Notes under the pieces: model-generated
Seen by the model: the letters and a program-made list of their open reading frames with translations, nothing else
Told to the model about the DNA's origin: nothing
Database searches by the model: none
DNA from: DASXQK01 sp963724385
GTDB taxonomy: Bacteria > Pseudomonadota > Alphaproteobacteria > Dongiales > Dongiaceae
Reading direction: 5' to 3'
Length of the DNA: 64,000 bases
Assembly (NCBI GenBank): GCA_963724385.1
Contig: CAVRUJ010000002.1
Location: 930,001-994,000, forward strand
Shown here: in pieces, positions 28,605-37,481 of the stretch
How the letters are laid out: the number at the start of each line of letters is the position of its first letter
Numbering within the stretch: position 1 is the first letter of the stretch
Made by a program: the position numbers and the translations under genes

Positions 28605-29279
28605 CTACAGCAACTGTCGAATATCGTGGTGGCGTCGGAAGATATAGGTACGCACGGCAAGCTCCGCTTCTTCCGGGTCGTGCCGCGCAATCGCATCAGC
28701 CAAACTCTTGGTCATTTCCTCGTGCGAGCGCGCGATACCGTGCCAGCCCCCCAGCTTCTTGGAGATTAGAAACCAGAGGCGAAGATGCAAATTGAAGATT
28801 CGCGGGATGGTCTCTTCCAGGTAGATGTTTCTGGCTGCCTTGGCCAACGCGACATAGAAACGCCGATCCAGCTCGACATACCTATCTATATCGTCGTCTT
28901 CGGTCGCCCGCACCAGCTCCTCGTGCAGACGCAAGAGGCCGCGCGCATCATTTTCGGAAGCCCGCATCGCAGCTAGCTTGGCAGCGTAACCGTCGATCAG
29001 CGCCCGAAACTCGTATATCTGCTGGACACTCGTCGCGCTGATTTCGGTGACGAACATGCCCCGATGCGGGTGATGATTGACCAGGCCTTCTGCTGCCACG
29101 CGCTGAAGGGCCTCACGCAATGGCGTCCGACCGATGCTCAACTCGGCGGATAGGGCCTTTTCGAGAAGCGGTTCGCCCGGCGCCAGCTCGATGCGCGTGA
29201 TCTTCTGGACCAGCAGCTTGTATGCCTTCTCCGCCAGCGAGCGAGCGTCGAAATCCTCGGAAAGGGCCGGAACCGACAT
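28605..29279 (-). CDS. GntR-family regulator with FCD domain
   Basis: 224-residue regulator. A winged HTH (LAEKAYKLLVQKI, then SIGRTPLREALQRVAAEGLV) is followed by an all-helical FCD ligand-binding domain from about residue 85. This FadR/VanR class usually represses catabolic operons and responds to organic acids. The start lies 1 nt beyond the CobW stop, so it is part of the same transcript and may autoregulate the locus. A palindromic site near 27192 is a candidate target. Confidence 0.92.
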   Translation of the reverse strand: MSVPALSEDFDARSLAEKAYKLLVQKITRIELAPGEPLLEKALSAELSIGRTPLREALQRVAAEGLVNHHPHRGMFVTEISATSVQQIYEFRALIDGYAAKLAAMRASENDARGLLRLHEELVRATEDDDIDRYVELDRRFYVALAKAARNIYLEETIPRIFNLHLRLWFLISKKLGGWHGIARSHEEMTKSLADAIARHDPEEAELAVRTYIFRRHHDIRQLL

Positions 29280-29280
29280 G

Positions 29281-30213
29281 TCAATGTTCTTTCGTCGCTT
29301 CTACCACCGCCTGCCATCGCCGCTGAATTGCCTCGCGATCCATTTGCCGTCCGATGAATACGAGATGCTCGTGGGGTGGACGTTTCGCAGGCGAAAGATC
29401 GAGACCCCCTGTCGTGTACTGGATCAGCATTGGTTCGCCGTCGACCGTCGCGAAGCCTTTGGCGCGCCACACCGCGATCGGCAGACCGGCAAAGAAAGAT
29501 TCGATCCCGTCGCGTCCGGCATTCCCGGCTGCCTCAAGCACGAACAACTCGACGGCGGGATGTCCGCCGTGATCGTGCTCCCCGCCGGCTGAAACGGCAG
29601 ACTCGATTCGGTCGGCAAGTAAGCGGCTCGGCGCACCGTCCAGGACCTCATCCACCTCGATGTCGCAACGCTCGGCGAAAAAGATCGTGGCCTCGGGACT
29701 TAGCTGCTCGACTTCCTGCTGCACCTCCTGCAGTTTTTTGGTGGAGGAAATGTCTATCTTGTTCAGAACGACGATGTCCGAATGCTCGATCTGTTCGGTA
29801 TAGAACTCGCCAAGGATTTCTCTCAATTTGAGAAAATTTGCCGCATCCACCACGGTCACGAGCGGACCGATGTCGTATCGGCCCCGCAACTTTGCATCGG
29901 CAAACATTTCAATCATCTCTTTGGGTTCGGCGACCCCGGTCGCCTCGACGATCACGTACTGTGCATCTTTGCGCGCCTCGATCTCCTCAACCGCGCTCAG
30001 AAGCGGTCCCTTCAGCGTGCAACAGAGGCAACCCGACGTGAGCTCGATGAGGTCGATCGCCTTACCTTCGAGAATCGTCCCGTCAATGCCGACGTCGCCG
30101 AACTCGTTGACAATCACCGCCATCCGCGGCCGGCCCGGCTGATGCTCCAGGATTCGCCTGGCCAGGGTCGTCTTGCCGGAGCCTAGAAACCCGAAGAGCA
30201 GGCACAGCCGCAT
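29281..30213 (-). CDS. G3E GTPase, CobW/YjiA family
   Basis: 310-residue metal-chaperone GTPase. P-loop GFLGSGKTT near residue 8, the metal-binding C-x-C-C motif in SGCLCCTL, a Walker B-like EATG(V)AEP and NKID guanine motif are all present, plus a C-terminal CobW_C-like domain. A His-rich patch (GGEHDHGGH) may bind Zn, Co or Ni. It lies 2 nt after the corrinoid activator, so it could deliver zinc to the UroD-type methyltransferases or cobalt/corrinoid to their partners. Confidence 0.9.
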   Translation of the reverse strand: MRLCLLFGFLGSGKTTLARRILEHQPGRPRMAVIVNEFGDVGIDGTILEGKAIDLIELTSGCLCCTLKGPLLSAVEEIEARKDAQYVIVEATGVAEPKEMIEMFADAKLRGRYDIGPLVTVVDAANFLKLREILGEFYTEQIEHSDIVVLNKIDISSTKKLQEVQQEVEQLSPEATIFFAERCDIEVDEVLDGAPSRLLADRIESAVSAGGEHDHGGHPAVELFVLEAAGNAGRDGIESFFAGLPIAVWRAKGFATVDGEPMLIQYTTGGLDLSPAKRPPHEHLVFIGRQMDREAIQRRWQAVVEATKEH

Positions 30214-30215
30214 TT

Positions 30216-32156
30216 CTATCCTCCGCCCGCAGTAGCCACCTGCTTCGCCGCTTCTGCCGCCCGCTGCAGCAAGCGCTTCTCGGCCGCAAATGAGGTCCCG
30301 CAGAAGTTCATTCCGTCGATGAATATCTCCTGGAAATCGGGGCGCGCTGCAAGTGCTACGTGCTCTATCTTCCGCGCCAGCTCCTCCGCTCTGCTCCGTT
30401 CTTTCTCGGACAACAAGGCCATCTGCGCGCCCATCAAAGCAGCATTCCCCCGGTAGCTGATCCGCTCCGCCTTTAGCGGGGGCAGCAGGCGAATCTTCAA
30501 GGCGCTATCGATATTGATGTAGTTGCCGAATCCCCCGCAAAGCATGAGCTCGGCCAGCGCCTCGTCGGAAACGCCCATGACTTTCTGCAGCAGGACGATT
30601 CCGGAGAATATGGCGCTCTTCGCCAGCTGAAGCTGGCGGATGTCGGCTTGCGTCAGGGTGATAGGCTCGTCCTTGCCCGACTGCGGTGCAGGCGCCAGGA
30701 TGAACTGGCAACCATCGACGCTATCCCTCAAGCGCTCCCGCAGGGCCTTCGGCAGAATCTCGCGCCGCTCCCGACGCAACAGGCCGCTCGAGTCTAGGAT
30801 ATGCGCGTCTACGAGCTTGGCGCAGATGTCGATCAGGCCCGAGCCGCAAATTCCCATCGGCGGGACGTCGCCGATCACGGAATAGGCCAAATCGTCGCCG
30901 ATTGTCACTTTCTCGATCGCACCCAAGGCGCCCCGCATGCCATGGCGAATCTGCGCCCCTTCCAGGGCCGGCCCCGCCGGAGCAGAGCATGCCATCAGCC
31001 GCTCCCGGTTGCCCATCACCACTTCGCCATTGGTACCGATGTCGACGAGAGCCCGGATCTCGTGGCTTTCATAAATTCGCGTGGCCAGTACGCAGGCCAT
31101 AGTGTCGGCGCCCACGAAACCCGCCACGAGAGGTAGCAGGCAAACCTGCGCATTGGGCACTCCTTTGAGCGGAAGGTCTTTCGCCGGCACGACGACGGGA
31201 TGACGGAGCACCGGCGCATAGGGCGCCAAACCCAAATATGTAACGTCGATACCGAGCAGGATGTGGTGCATGCAGGAGTTGCCAACCACGACGATTTTGT
31301 ACAGATGCTCGGGCCGCACGCCGCCCTGGGAACAGGCGTCCTTGATGAAGTCGTTGATCGCAACAAGAACCTTGCCGCGCAAGGTGGCGAGCTTCTTTTC
31401 ATCGAACTGCGCATAGGCGATGCGGGACATGAGGTCGCCGCCATAGACAGCCTGAGGATTTATGCTGCCGACATCGGCAAGCTGTTCGCCGCTGCGCAGG
31501 TCCATCAGACTGCCGACAATGGACGTTGTGCCGACGTCGAATGCCATCCCGTAGCAGTGCTCGGTCGTATCTCCTGCCTCGATGTGGATCACGCGACCGA
31601 GAAAAGTAGTCACCGTGAGCCGCCCTTTGTCCTGGCGGAGCTTGGTCGGCAGGGTGCGCAACAGGTCAAGGGGCAGGTTGCGGTCCGCTGGCCGGGGCAA
31701 AGCAGCGAGCAGTTCCTCGATATCCGAGGTCTGATGATGCTCACTCTTGGGCGTGCTGGCAGTGATCAGATCCTTGCAGACGCCCGCGTCGATGACAAGA
31801 CCCCGCTGGTCCATATCGCCGCCGCCTAGTATCTGATGGCCGCCCTCGGACTTTGGCGGCATGGCGATCGCGGTGACGTCATCGATGAGCTTGGTCTGAC
31901 AGGCGAGGCGAAAACCTTCTCGAACCTCGTCGGGGCCGAGTTGGAAGGTTTCCTGAACCGTTGCCGGCGGGACTTCGCCCTTCAGCAGCTTGACGCGACA
32001 GCTCCGGCAGCGACCTCGGCCTCCGCAAGTGGCCTCGATACCCACACCACAGGTATGCGCAGCATCGAGTAGGGAGGCGCCCCGCTCGCAACCAACGCTT
32101 TGCGTTCGGCTCGCGTCATCGCGATCGACAAAGGTTACCGTGATGGCACTCGACAT
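30216..32156 (-). CDS. Corrinoid activation protein (RACo/ASKHA type)
   Basis: 646-residue reductive activator that restores cob(II)alamin to cob(I)alamin using ATP. The N-terminus is a plant-type [2Fe-2S] domain with C44-x5-C50-x2-C53 and C86. The rest is the ASKHA ATPase region (DUF4445-like) with the phosphate loop FDVGTTSIVGSLMDL and the second loop DIGTNGEVVMG. The start at 32156 directly follows the corrinoid gene stop; the longer open frame antisense-overlaps coding sequence and is rejected. Its presence shows that the two corrinoid proteins undergo cob(I)/methyl-Co cycling. Confidence 0.93.
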   Translation of the reverse strand: MSSAITVTFVDRDDASRTQSVGCERGASLLDAAHTCGVGIEATCGGRGRCRSCRVKLLKGEVPPATVQETFQLGPDEVREGFRLACQTKLIDDVTAIAMPPKSEGGHQILGGGDMDQRGLVIDAGVCKDLITASTPKSEHHQTSDIEELLAALPRPADRNLPLDLLRTLPTKLRQDKGRLTVTTFLGRVIHIEAGDTTEHCYGMAFDVGTTSIVGSLMDLRSGEQLADVGSINPQAVYGGDLMSRIAYAQFDEKKLATLRGKVLVAINDFIKDACSQGGVRPEHLYKIVVVGNSCMHHILLGIDVTYLGLAPYAPVLRHPVVVPAKDLPLKGVPNAQVCLLPLVAGFVGADTMACVLATRIYESHEIRALVDIGTNGEVVMGNRERLMACSAPAGPALEGAQIRHGMRGALGAIEKVTIGDDLAYSVIGDVPPMGICGSGLIDICAKLVDAHILDSSGLLRRERREILPKALRERLRDSVDGCQFILAPAPQSGKDEPITLTQADIRQLQLAKSAIFSGIVLLQKVMGVSDEALAELMLCGGFGNYINIDSALKIRLLPPLKAERISYRGNAALMGAQMALLSEKERSRAEELARKIEHVALAARPDFQEIFIDGMNFCGTSFAAEKRLLQRAAEAAKQVATAGGG

Positions 32157-32157
32157 C

Positions 32158-32865
32158 TCATGCCCAAGATTGACGCGGTTGCTTGACCAACGTGAGGGCA
32201 AGGCGCACGGCTTCGATCGCATCCTTGCCCCAACCATCGGCGCCGCACTCGTCGGCCCAGTCCTTCGATGTCGGCGCGCCACCGATCAGGATGTGCACCT
32301 TGTCCCGGTGGCCGGATTTCTTGAACTCCTCGATTGTCACCTTCTGATAGTAGACCGTCGTCGACAAAAGTGCCGAAAATCCCACGAGGTCCGCCTGCTC
32401 GGCTTGGGCCGTGGCGATGAACTTGTCGGGGTGCACATCCGTCCCCAGGTTTATGACCCGGAAGCCGGCATTCTCCAGCATGATCGTCACGATCGACTGG
32501 CCGATGTCGTGCATGTCGCCCAGGACCGTACCCATCACGAAGGTTCCGACCGGCTTCTCCGCCCGAGCTGCCAATAGCGGCCGGATCAGCGCCAATCCCG
32601 TCTTCATGGCCCGCGCCGTGATCAGCATTTCCGGGATGAAGATGATCTGCTCGCTGAAGCGGTCGCCCTGAAGGTCGAAGCCCGGGAAAAGGCCGTCGTC
32701 CAGGATGACGCGAGGGTCGATGCCGACTTGGATCGCCTCTTTTACCCGAGAATCCGCGTACTTGTGGTCGCCCGACTCGACTGCTGTCCAAAGCGATTCC
32801 CACTCCCACCCCGGGACGGCGCGACCCTCCCAGCCCTGCGGGATCTTTAACACAGGCTCAGCCAT
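32158..32865 (-). CDS. Methyltransferase cognate corrinoid protein (module B)
   Basis: 235-residue B12-binding protein with helical cap and cobalamin-binding signature D117-M-H119-D-I-G122, then a Rossmann domain ending with GGAPTSKDW. It is shorter than the module A protein. Ribosome-binding site GAGGAG precedes the ATG. It follows its presumed partner methyltransferase by 30 nt and is followed by the activator gene, which is the arrangement expected for a functional methyltransferase set. Confidence 0.93.
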   Translation of the reverse strand: MAEPVLKIPQGWEGRAVPGWEWESLWTAVESGDHKYADSRVKEAIQVGIDPRVILDDGLFPGFDLQGDRFSEQIIFIPEMLITARAMKTGLALIRPLLAARAEKPVGTFVMGTVLGDMHDIGQSIVTIMLENAGFRVINLGTDVHPDKFIATAQAEQADLVGFSALLSTTVYYQKVTIEEFKKSGHRDKVHILIGGAPTSKDWADECGADGWGKDAIEAVRLALTLVKQPRQSWA

Positions 32866-32895
32866 AGGAACTCCTCAGTCTTCCGTCTGTTGCGG

Positions 32896-34065
32896 TCAGT
32901 TCAGCGGGTATTTGCCGTACGTGCCGAACTCCCGCTGCGCCTCGATCATCGCGTAAATGTTCTGCACCGGTACGTCGGCCAGAATGTAGTGCGACGGCGA
33001 GAATATGTAGCCGCCGCCCACGGCCAAGTTCTTGATGACCTCGAGTACGCCCCGGCGCACGTCCTCGACCCGGCCCCGGGGAAGCAAGCGCTGCACGTCG
33101 AATCCACCCACAAGCGCGATCTTCTCACCGTATTTCTGCTTGATGCCAGCTTGGTCCTTGTTCCCACCGGTCGGTTGCATCAGGCCCGAAAGATTTGTGC
33201 CGAGGTCAATGATATCCGGAATGATTGGCGAGTAATCGCCGCAGGAATGGAGCTTGAGGAAGATCTCAGGGTTGACCTTCCGAAACTCCTTGAACATATA
33301 GTCGAAGCGCGGTTTGGCGAGTTCACGCCACGACGCCGGCGACAGCATCATACCCTGCTGACCACCAACGTCATCGCCAACGCGGATCATGTCTGCTCCG
33401 CGTTTGATCGCGTTTTTGCCCATCTCCGTGTAGTAGTGTGTGAGCCCGTCGAGCACACCTTTTATCAATTCCGGCTGATCGTAAATTAAGAGGAAGAAGT
33501 TCTGCGTGCCTACAAGATGGGCGTAAGCCGCTTCGATGAGCGTCGAGGACAGATCCACGATGATGAAATAATCGCTTTTGTACTTCCTGCAGATTTCGTC
33601 GATGGGATCGAGCAACGCCGGATCGTTGGGATCGGGCCACTTGTAATTTTGCAGATCCTCCATGGACTTGATTGGGTGACTCTTCGGAAAGTTCTCGGGG
33701 ACGACCTTGGCCGGCCCCCAGAATTCCTGGGTCTTGGCGAACTGCTCCTGCTCCTCTTTGGTCCGCCCCTGAAGGCCGCTCTTTCCGTAGCCGACGCCGA
33801 AGTGATTGTACCAGGTCTCGCCGATCTCTATGTGTCGATGCGAAAAGTCGGCGTTGATCCCGATCTGATAAATGATGGCATCATTTCCGAGCCGGAGCTC
33901 CATGGCCGGATTGTGCTTCCGGCCCGTCGAGGCATCCTCGATACCATAAATCCGTGCGAGTTTTTCCTTCGCTTCGTGCTTCATGCGATAGAGCACAGGC
34001 ACGCGGTCCAGCGGTTCGTGGCGAAGAGCGCGAATGAACCGCTCGCGCGGCAGAAAGTCCTTCAT
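32896..34065 (-). CDS. UroD-family corrinoid methyltransferase (module B)
   Basis: 389-residue UroD/MtaA-CmuA-type methyltransferase. The start at 34065 (MKDFLPRERFIRALRHEPLD) is preferred over 34077 because GGAGG lies 5 nt upstream. The segment KLHSCGDYSPIIPDIIDLG contains the His and Cys usually taken as zinc ligands in methyl-transferring members. It is clearly paralogous to the module A enzyme but diverged, so the two may act on different substrates or as MT1 and MT2 of one pathway. In methyl-halide users the equivalent domain is fused to the corrinoid domain (CmuA); here they are separate. Confidence 0.88.
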   Translation of the reverse strand: MKDFLPRERFIRALRHEPLDRVPVLYRMKHEAKEKLARIYGIEDASTGRKHNPAMELRLGNDAIIYQIGINADFSHRHIEIGETWYNHFGVGYGKSGLQGRTKEEQEQFAKTQEFWGPAKVVPENFPKSHPIKSMEDLQNYKWPDPNDPALLDPIDEICRKYKSDYFIIVDLSSTLIEAAYAHLVGTQNFFLLIYDQPELIKGVLDGLTHYYTEMGKNAIKRGADMIRVGDDVGGQQGMMLSPASWRELAKPRFDYMFKEFRKVNPEIFLKLHSCGDYSPIIPDIIDLGTNLSGLMQPTGGNKDQAGIKQKYGEKIALVGGFDVQRLLPRGRVEDVRRGVLEVIKNLAVGGGYIFSPSHYILADVPVQNIYAMIEAQREFGTYGKYPLN

Positions 34066-34108
34066 CTGATCCTCCAAATTCCGATCCGGCCGGACGCCGG
34101 ACCCTCAC

Positions 34109-35098
34109 TCAGGCGGCCAACTTCTTCTGGCCACGGATGTACTTCAGGTACTTGACGGAGTAATCGTCCTTCGCGGTCAACGCGCTCGCCGCGAAATTGA
34201 AGGCCGTAAACACGTCCGGAGGGTTCATCACAGGATCCACCATGACCGTGTCGCAGCCGTTCAGTATGGCGATATTGACGAACACCTCGTTGAGCAGCTT
34301 ACGGTTCGGCAGGCCGAACGAGACATTGCTGTGCCCGCCGAAGATATGCACAGCGGGAAACTGCTCTCGCAACCGGCGAACAGCCTGGAGATAGTGGTTC
34401 CCGAAGTCGGATCCGGCCCCAATTGGGAAAACGAGAGGGTCGAGGAAGCGGTCCTGCATTGGAATTCCACCCTCGTCCATCATCTCCATGCATCGGGTGA
34501 GATTCGCGACCCGCTCGGTATCGTCCTTCGGCATCCCGCTCCTTCCCGAAGCATTGGCAAAGAGCAGCGCATTGCGCTCTTTTGCCATGACGACGAGCTC
34601 TTGACGGCCCGCCTCCAGATTGAACGAGTTGATGGCCGGCCGGCTCTTCGAGCTGTCATGGACTTCGAGGCCGGCAAAAATGGTCTTTGAATCCGATGAA
34701 TCGATCGCGACGACAGCATCGGTGATTTTCTGAGCCGTCTTCACCAACCATCGAATCCATTCGAACCGTTCCTCGGGATAGACGGACATCTCGTCGACGC
34801 AAAGGTCGATGATGTCGGCGCCCAGTCGCTCCTGATTCTTGATCGACCAGGTAATGTAGTTCATGTCCTTCTGACGAAGGGCCTGGCCGATATGGGGAAT
34901 CATGAAGCTGTTGCGGGCCGCTGGATCCTTCGGAATGATGTCCGTGCAGTCGAGGATTCGCTTCGTGCCGGCCAGATCGGTGTAGCCGATGCCGATCTTG
35001 CCATCGGCCTGCACCACGCGCGGGTTGTTGCCCTTGATCTTGCGTGTGGCATTGAAATTTTCGCCAATGACAATGAGGCGACCATCTTTGAGTTTCAT
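34109..35098 (-). CDS. Methyl-H4F:corrinoid methyltransferase (MeTr/MtrH-CmuB-like)
   Basis: 329-residue pterin-binding TIM barrel. The N-terminal IGENFNATR, the Asp-rich strands (GADIIDLCVDEMS; AVVAIDSSDSKTI) and the C-terminal GGHSNVSFGLPNR are family marks of the AcsE/MetH folate domain and MtrH. It would transfer the methyl group between the corrinoid proteins and tetrahydrofolate, the MT2 role of CmuB in chloromethane metabolism. Good ribosome-binding site (GGAGAGGAG). It is followed by the module B genes. Confidence 0.88.
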   Translation of the reverse strand: MKLKDGRLIVIGENFNATRKIKGNNPRVVQADGKIGIGYTDLAGTKRILDCTDIIPKDPAARNSFMIPHIGQALRQKDMNYITWSIKNQERLGADIIDLCVDEMSVYPEERFEWIRWLVKTAQKITDAVVAIDSSDSKTIFAGLEVHDSSKSRPAINSFNLEAGRQELVVMAKERNALLFANASGRSGMPKDDTERVANLTRCMEMMDEGGIPMQDRFLDPLVFPIGAGSDFGNHYLQAVRRLREQFPAVHIFGGHSNVSFGLPNRKLLNEVFVNIAILNGCDTVMVDPVMNPPDVFTAFNFAASALTAKDDYSVKYLKYIRGQKKLAA

Positions 35099-35136
35099 GC
35101 CCGAAGAGCTCCTCTCCCTTGAAAGCAGAAATCTGT

Positions 35137-35928
35137 TTAATGCAACAATGCTGAGGCGGGCCGAACGCCAGTCACGTCAGTTGCAGATCGATCCTGGCCA
35201 AGACGGCCTTCTGGAGAATGCGGGGCTGTGCGCGTGCGAGTGGGTCGGCCCGCGGGGACGATCCCATACATTCCGGACCGAGACATTTTTGGCAGCATGG
35301 CGCAGCTCGGCATCAGCCGGACGGTAAGCTCGTGGCCAGCGCTCGCGAATAGGCCGAACAGTTCCTGCTGCTGCTCCAACGGCCAGGTCACTTCTGCGCC
35401 GTCTATGCGATATGTGTAGCCGGGCGCCATGCGAACGGAGACTTGGAGTCCCCGGCCTGCGCATCGATTGCGCAGCAAGTCAGCGAACGCCTTAGACGCT
35501 GCTTCGATACCGAGCCAGCCAGCGCTCTCCAGCAAGAGTGCTTCCAGCACTTCGAAACGATCGATCATACCTATGACCTCTTGATCGAGCGCGCGTCCCA
35601 GAGTGGCGACAATGGCGACGACTTCACAGGCATCGCTCACGAAGTGTTGGAATGCCTTACTGCGAAAGACTGTCCCGTCCTTGAGAACCAAGGCCTCGTC
35701 TTCGACCGCGACCACCGTGGCAGAGCAATAGTGCACTTCGGGTGCCATCAGCAGATTGGCTCGCGCCGTCATCTCCTCGGCCGCCTTCCGGATCGCGGGT
35801 CTCACCTTGTCGATGTCCCGGTAGCCTTGGAGGCGGAGTAGCTTCCAGGAGGAAACGCTGACCCGCGCCGGGCGAAATACGCCCGCTGGTTTCTCAAGGA
35901 GCTCCAGCGCAGTCAAGATGATGTCCAT
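35137..35928 (-). CDS. B12-dependent methionine synthase activation-domain-like protein
   Basis: 263-residue stand-alone protein resembling the C-terminal activation domain of MetH. Similar features are the APGYTYRIDGAEVTWPL segment and the later LMPSCAMLPKMSRSGMYG, which corresponds to the MetH region contacting cobalamin and AdoMet. It probably supports reactivation of the corrinoid proteins, in addition to or instead of the RACo-type activator. The start at 35928 is preferred because a strong promoter places transcription there; the longer frame overlaps the upstream gene. The Arg/Pro-rich C-terminal tail is not conserved-looking. Confidence 0.75.
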   Translation of the reverse strand: MDIILTALELLEKPAGVFRPARVSVSSWKLLRLQGYRDIDKVRPAIRKAAEEMTARANLLMAPEVHYCSATVVAVEDEALVLKDGTVFRSKAFQHFVSDACEVVAIVATLGRALDQEVIGMIDRFEVLEALLLESAGWLGIEAASKAFADLLRNRCAGRGLQVSVRMAPGYTYRIDGAEVTWPLEQQQELFGLFASAGHELTVRLMPSCAMLPKMSRSGMYGIVPAGRPTRTRTAPHSPEGRLGQDRSATDVTGVRPASALLH

Positions 35929-35963
35929 ATATAGAATATTATCAAAATATATTCGTTCGTCAA
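35929..35963 (-). promoter_or_regulatory. Sigma-70-type promoter, possibly leaderless
   Basis: On the minus strand TTGACG (35963-35958) and TAATAT (35941-35936) are 16 nt apart in a strikingly AT-rich stretch of a GC-rich region. The -10 box ends 7 nt before the ATG at 35928, so transcription would begin at or next to the start codon. Confidence 0.55.
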
Positions 35964-35968
35964 GTGGC

Positions 35969-36286
35969 CTATGGGGAGTTACCTTCTCCGTTATGCTGCT
36001 GCCGCGACTTAGCAATCACCTCGCTCCTGATATCATTGAAACGCGTCTCAATCTCCGCAGCGACGGCTGCGGCCACCGATTTCGCGTCCCCGGGTCGCTC
36101 TGTCGGCTTCCCCTTGTTCCACTGCTCCAGATAGCCGTCAGTGCCAGCGAGCTTGCGTATCATCGCCGCATGATCTATAAGCTGTTGAAATTTATCACTT
36201 AATTGCTGTTTTGCGACGCCGCCCTCGTCCTTTGCCTCGACGACTGAAGGAATTTCCTGCCAATATAGAATCTGAACCTTGGCCAT
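35969..36286 (-). CDS. 'Virulence factor' family protein (PF13769-like), copy 1
   Basis: 105-residue soluble protein with the family's opening pattern (VQILYWQEIPSVVEAKDEGG) and a central LSDKFQQLIDHAAM. Despite the name, the biochemical function is unknown. It heads the corrinoid locus on the minus strand. A diverged second copy lies at 46436-46726. Co-occurrence with B12 methyltransferase genes points to a C1-metabolism role; this is inference from context. Confidence 0.72.
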   Translation of the reverse strand: MAKVQILYWQEIPSVVEAKDEGGVAKQQLSDKFQQLIDHAAMIRKLAGTDGYLEQWNKGKPTERPGDAKSVAAAVAAEIETRFNDIRSEVIAKSRQQHNGEGNSP

Positions 36287-36493
36287 GCCTCGCCTCCTTG
36301 GGTTTCGATGTTAGAGCCCGTATGCGTCTCTTTGCCCACGGTTTCCGTTCGCTTGTGGAGCGCCCGATTCCTTGCCAAGGCTGGGCTTGGCTGTAGCCGA
36401 AGAGGCATGCCCGTGTGCCGGGCCCAATGTCCGATGGATCTGTGGGATATATCTAAACTGGAGCTTCACTCGGCTGCGCCTTTCCGGTAGCCC

Positions 36494-37219
36494 ATGGGGA
36501 CCCGTCGCCCAATCGAACCTGCCCTTGCGGAATCGCAAGCGCCGCTTGCGCCAAGGACGGGCCTCGAAAGTCGAGCCAACGAAGCCATCGCTCGCCTCAC
36601 ACGCGTGGCAGCTCCCCCCATTTGCCCTGAGATCGAATTGCTTCTCGCATCCGATATGACGGCGCTGTGGGCCGCCATGGAGCTCAACCTTGGGATTGTC
36701 GGAATGGCGCCTCCGCTTTGGTCCGTCGCCTGGGCAGGTGGGCAGGCAATCGCGCGTTACCTGCTCGACAACCCGCAGCATGCCGCGGGTCGACGCGTTC
36801 TCGATGTTGGTTCTGGCTCGGGTATATGCGCTATTGCCGCAGCCAAGGCTGGGGCCGCCTCTGTTACAGCCAACGACACCGATCTCCTGGCTTGTCTGGC
36901 CATCTCCCAGAATGCCGCGCTCAACCGCGTGAAGATCCAAATCGACAGAACAGACCGGCTCGGCATCAACGTCAAGCAAATCGACTTGGTTCTCGCCGCC
37001 AACGTCTGGTACGAACGACAGCTCGCCGAGAGGATCACGCCATGGCTTCGCCGCCTCGCACGCAAAGGAGCAATGGTGCTTCTCGGAGACAAAGGACGCC
37101 GCCATCTTCCTCAGCGCCATTTGCTGCCTATCGCCAACTACCTTGTTCCAACGCCAGAGAGCCTTGAGTCTGCCGGGGTGACGAACGCTAGGGTATGGCG
37201 ATTTTCCTCCCTCACCTAG
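36494..37219 (+). CDS. SAM-dependent methyltransferase, PrmA/ETF-beta lysine type
   Basis: 241-residue class I methyltransferase. Motif I VLDVGSGSGICAIAAAKAGA near residue 110, acidic motif II ANDTD, and a motif IV-like AANVWYE resemble the ETF-beta-lysine and ribosomal L11 methyltransferase group. It is divergent from the corrinoid locus. The likely substrate is a protein lysine; a small-molecule substrate cannot be excluded. Confidence 0.8.
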   Translation: MGTRRPIEPALAESQAPLAPRTGLESRANEAIARLTRVAAPPICPEIELLLASDMTALWAAMELNLGIVGMAPPLWSVAWAGGQAIARYLLDNPQHAAGRRVLDVGSGSGICAIAAAKAGAASVTANDTDLLACLAISQNAALNRVKIQIDRTDRLGINVKQIDLVLAANVWYERQLAERITPWLRRLARKGAMVLLGDKGRRHLPQRHLLPIANYLVPTPESLESAGVTNARVWRFSSLT

Positions 37220-37481
37220 GCGAAGACTGAATCCTGAATGCCATCATTCGCGCCACGCATGGGCTATGCTTGGAGTTCCGGCCAAAGCTGCGCTTAGGCC
37301 TGGGAGCATGATGAAAGTCACTCCTGCGGCGGATCCGGTCCGAACGATTCGCCCATTGCGCCACGAGCAAACCGATCGTTCGCCAGCCGCAGGAGTCGTT
37401 GAGAAGCGAACATCCGCCGTTACAATGGAGTTGAATTGGGCAGTCAGCCCGCGATCAATTCTAGCCGGAGGGTTTCTTTCG

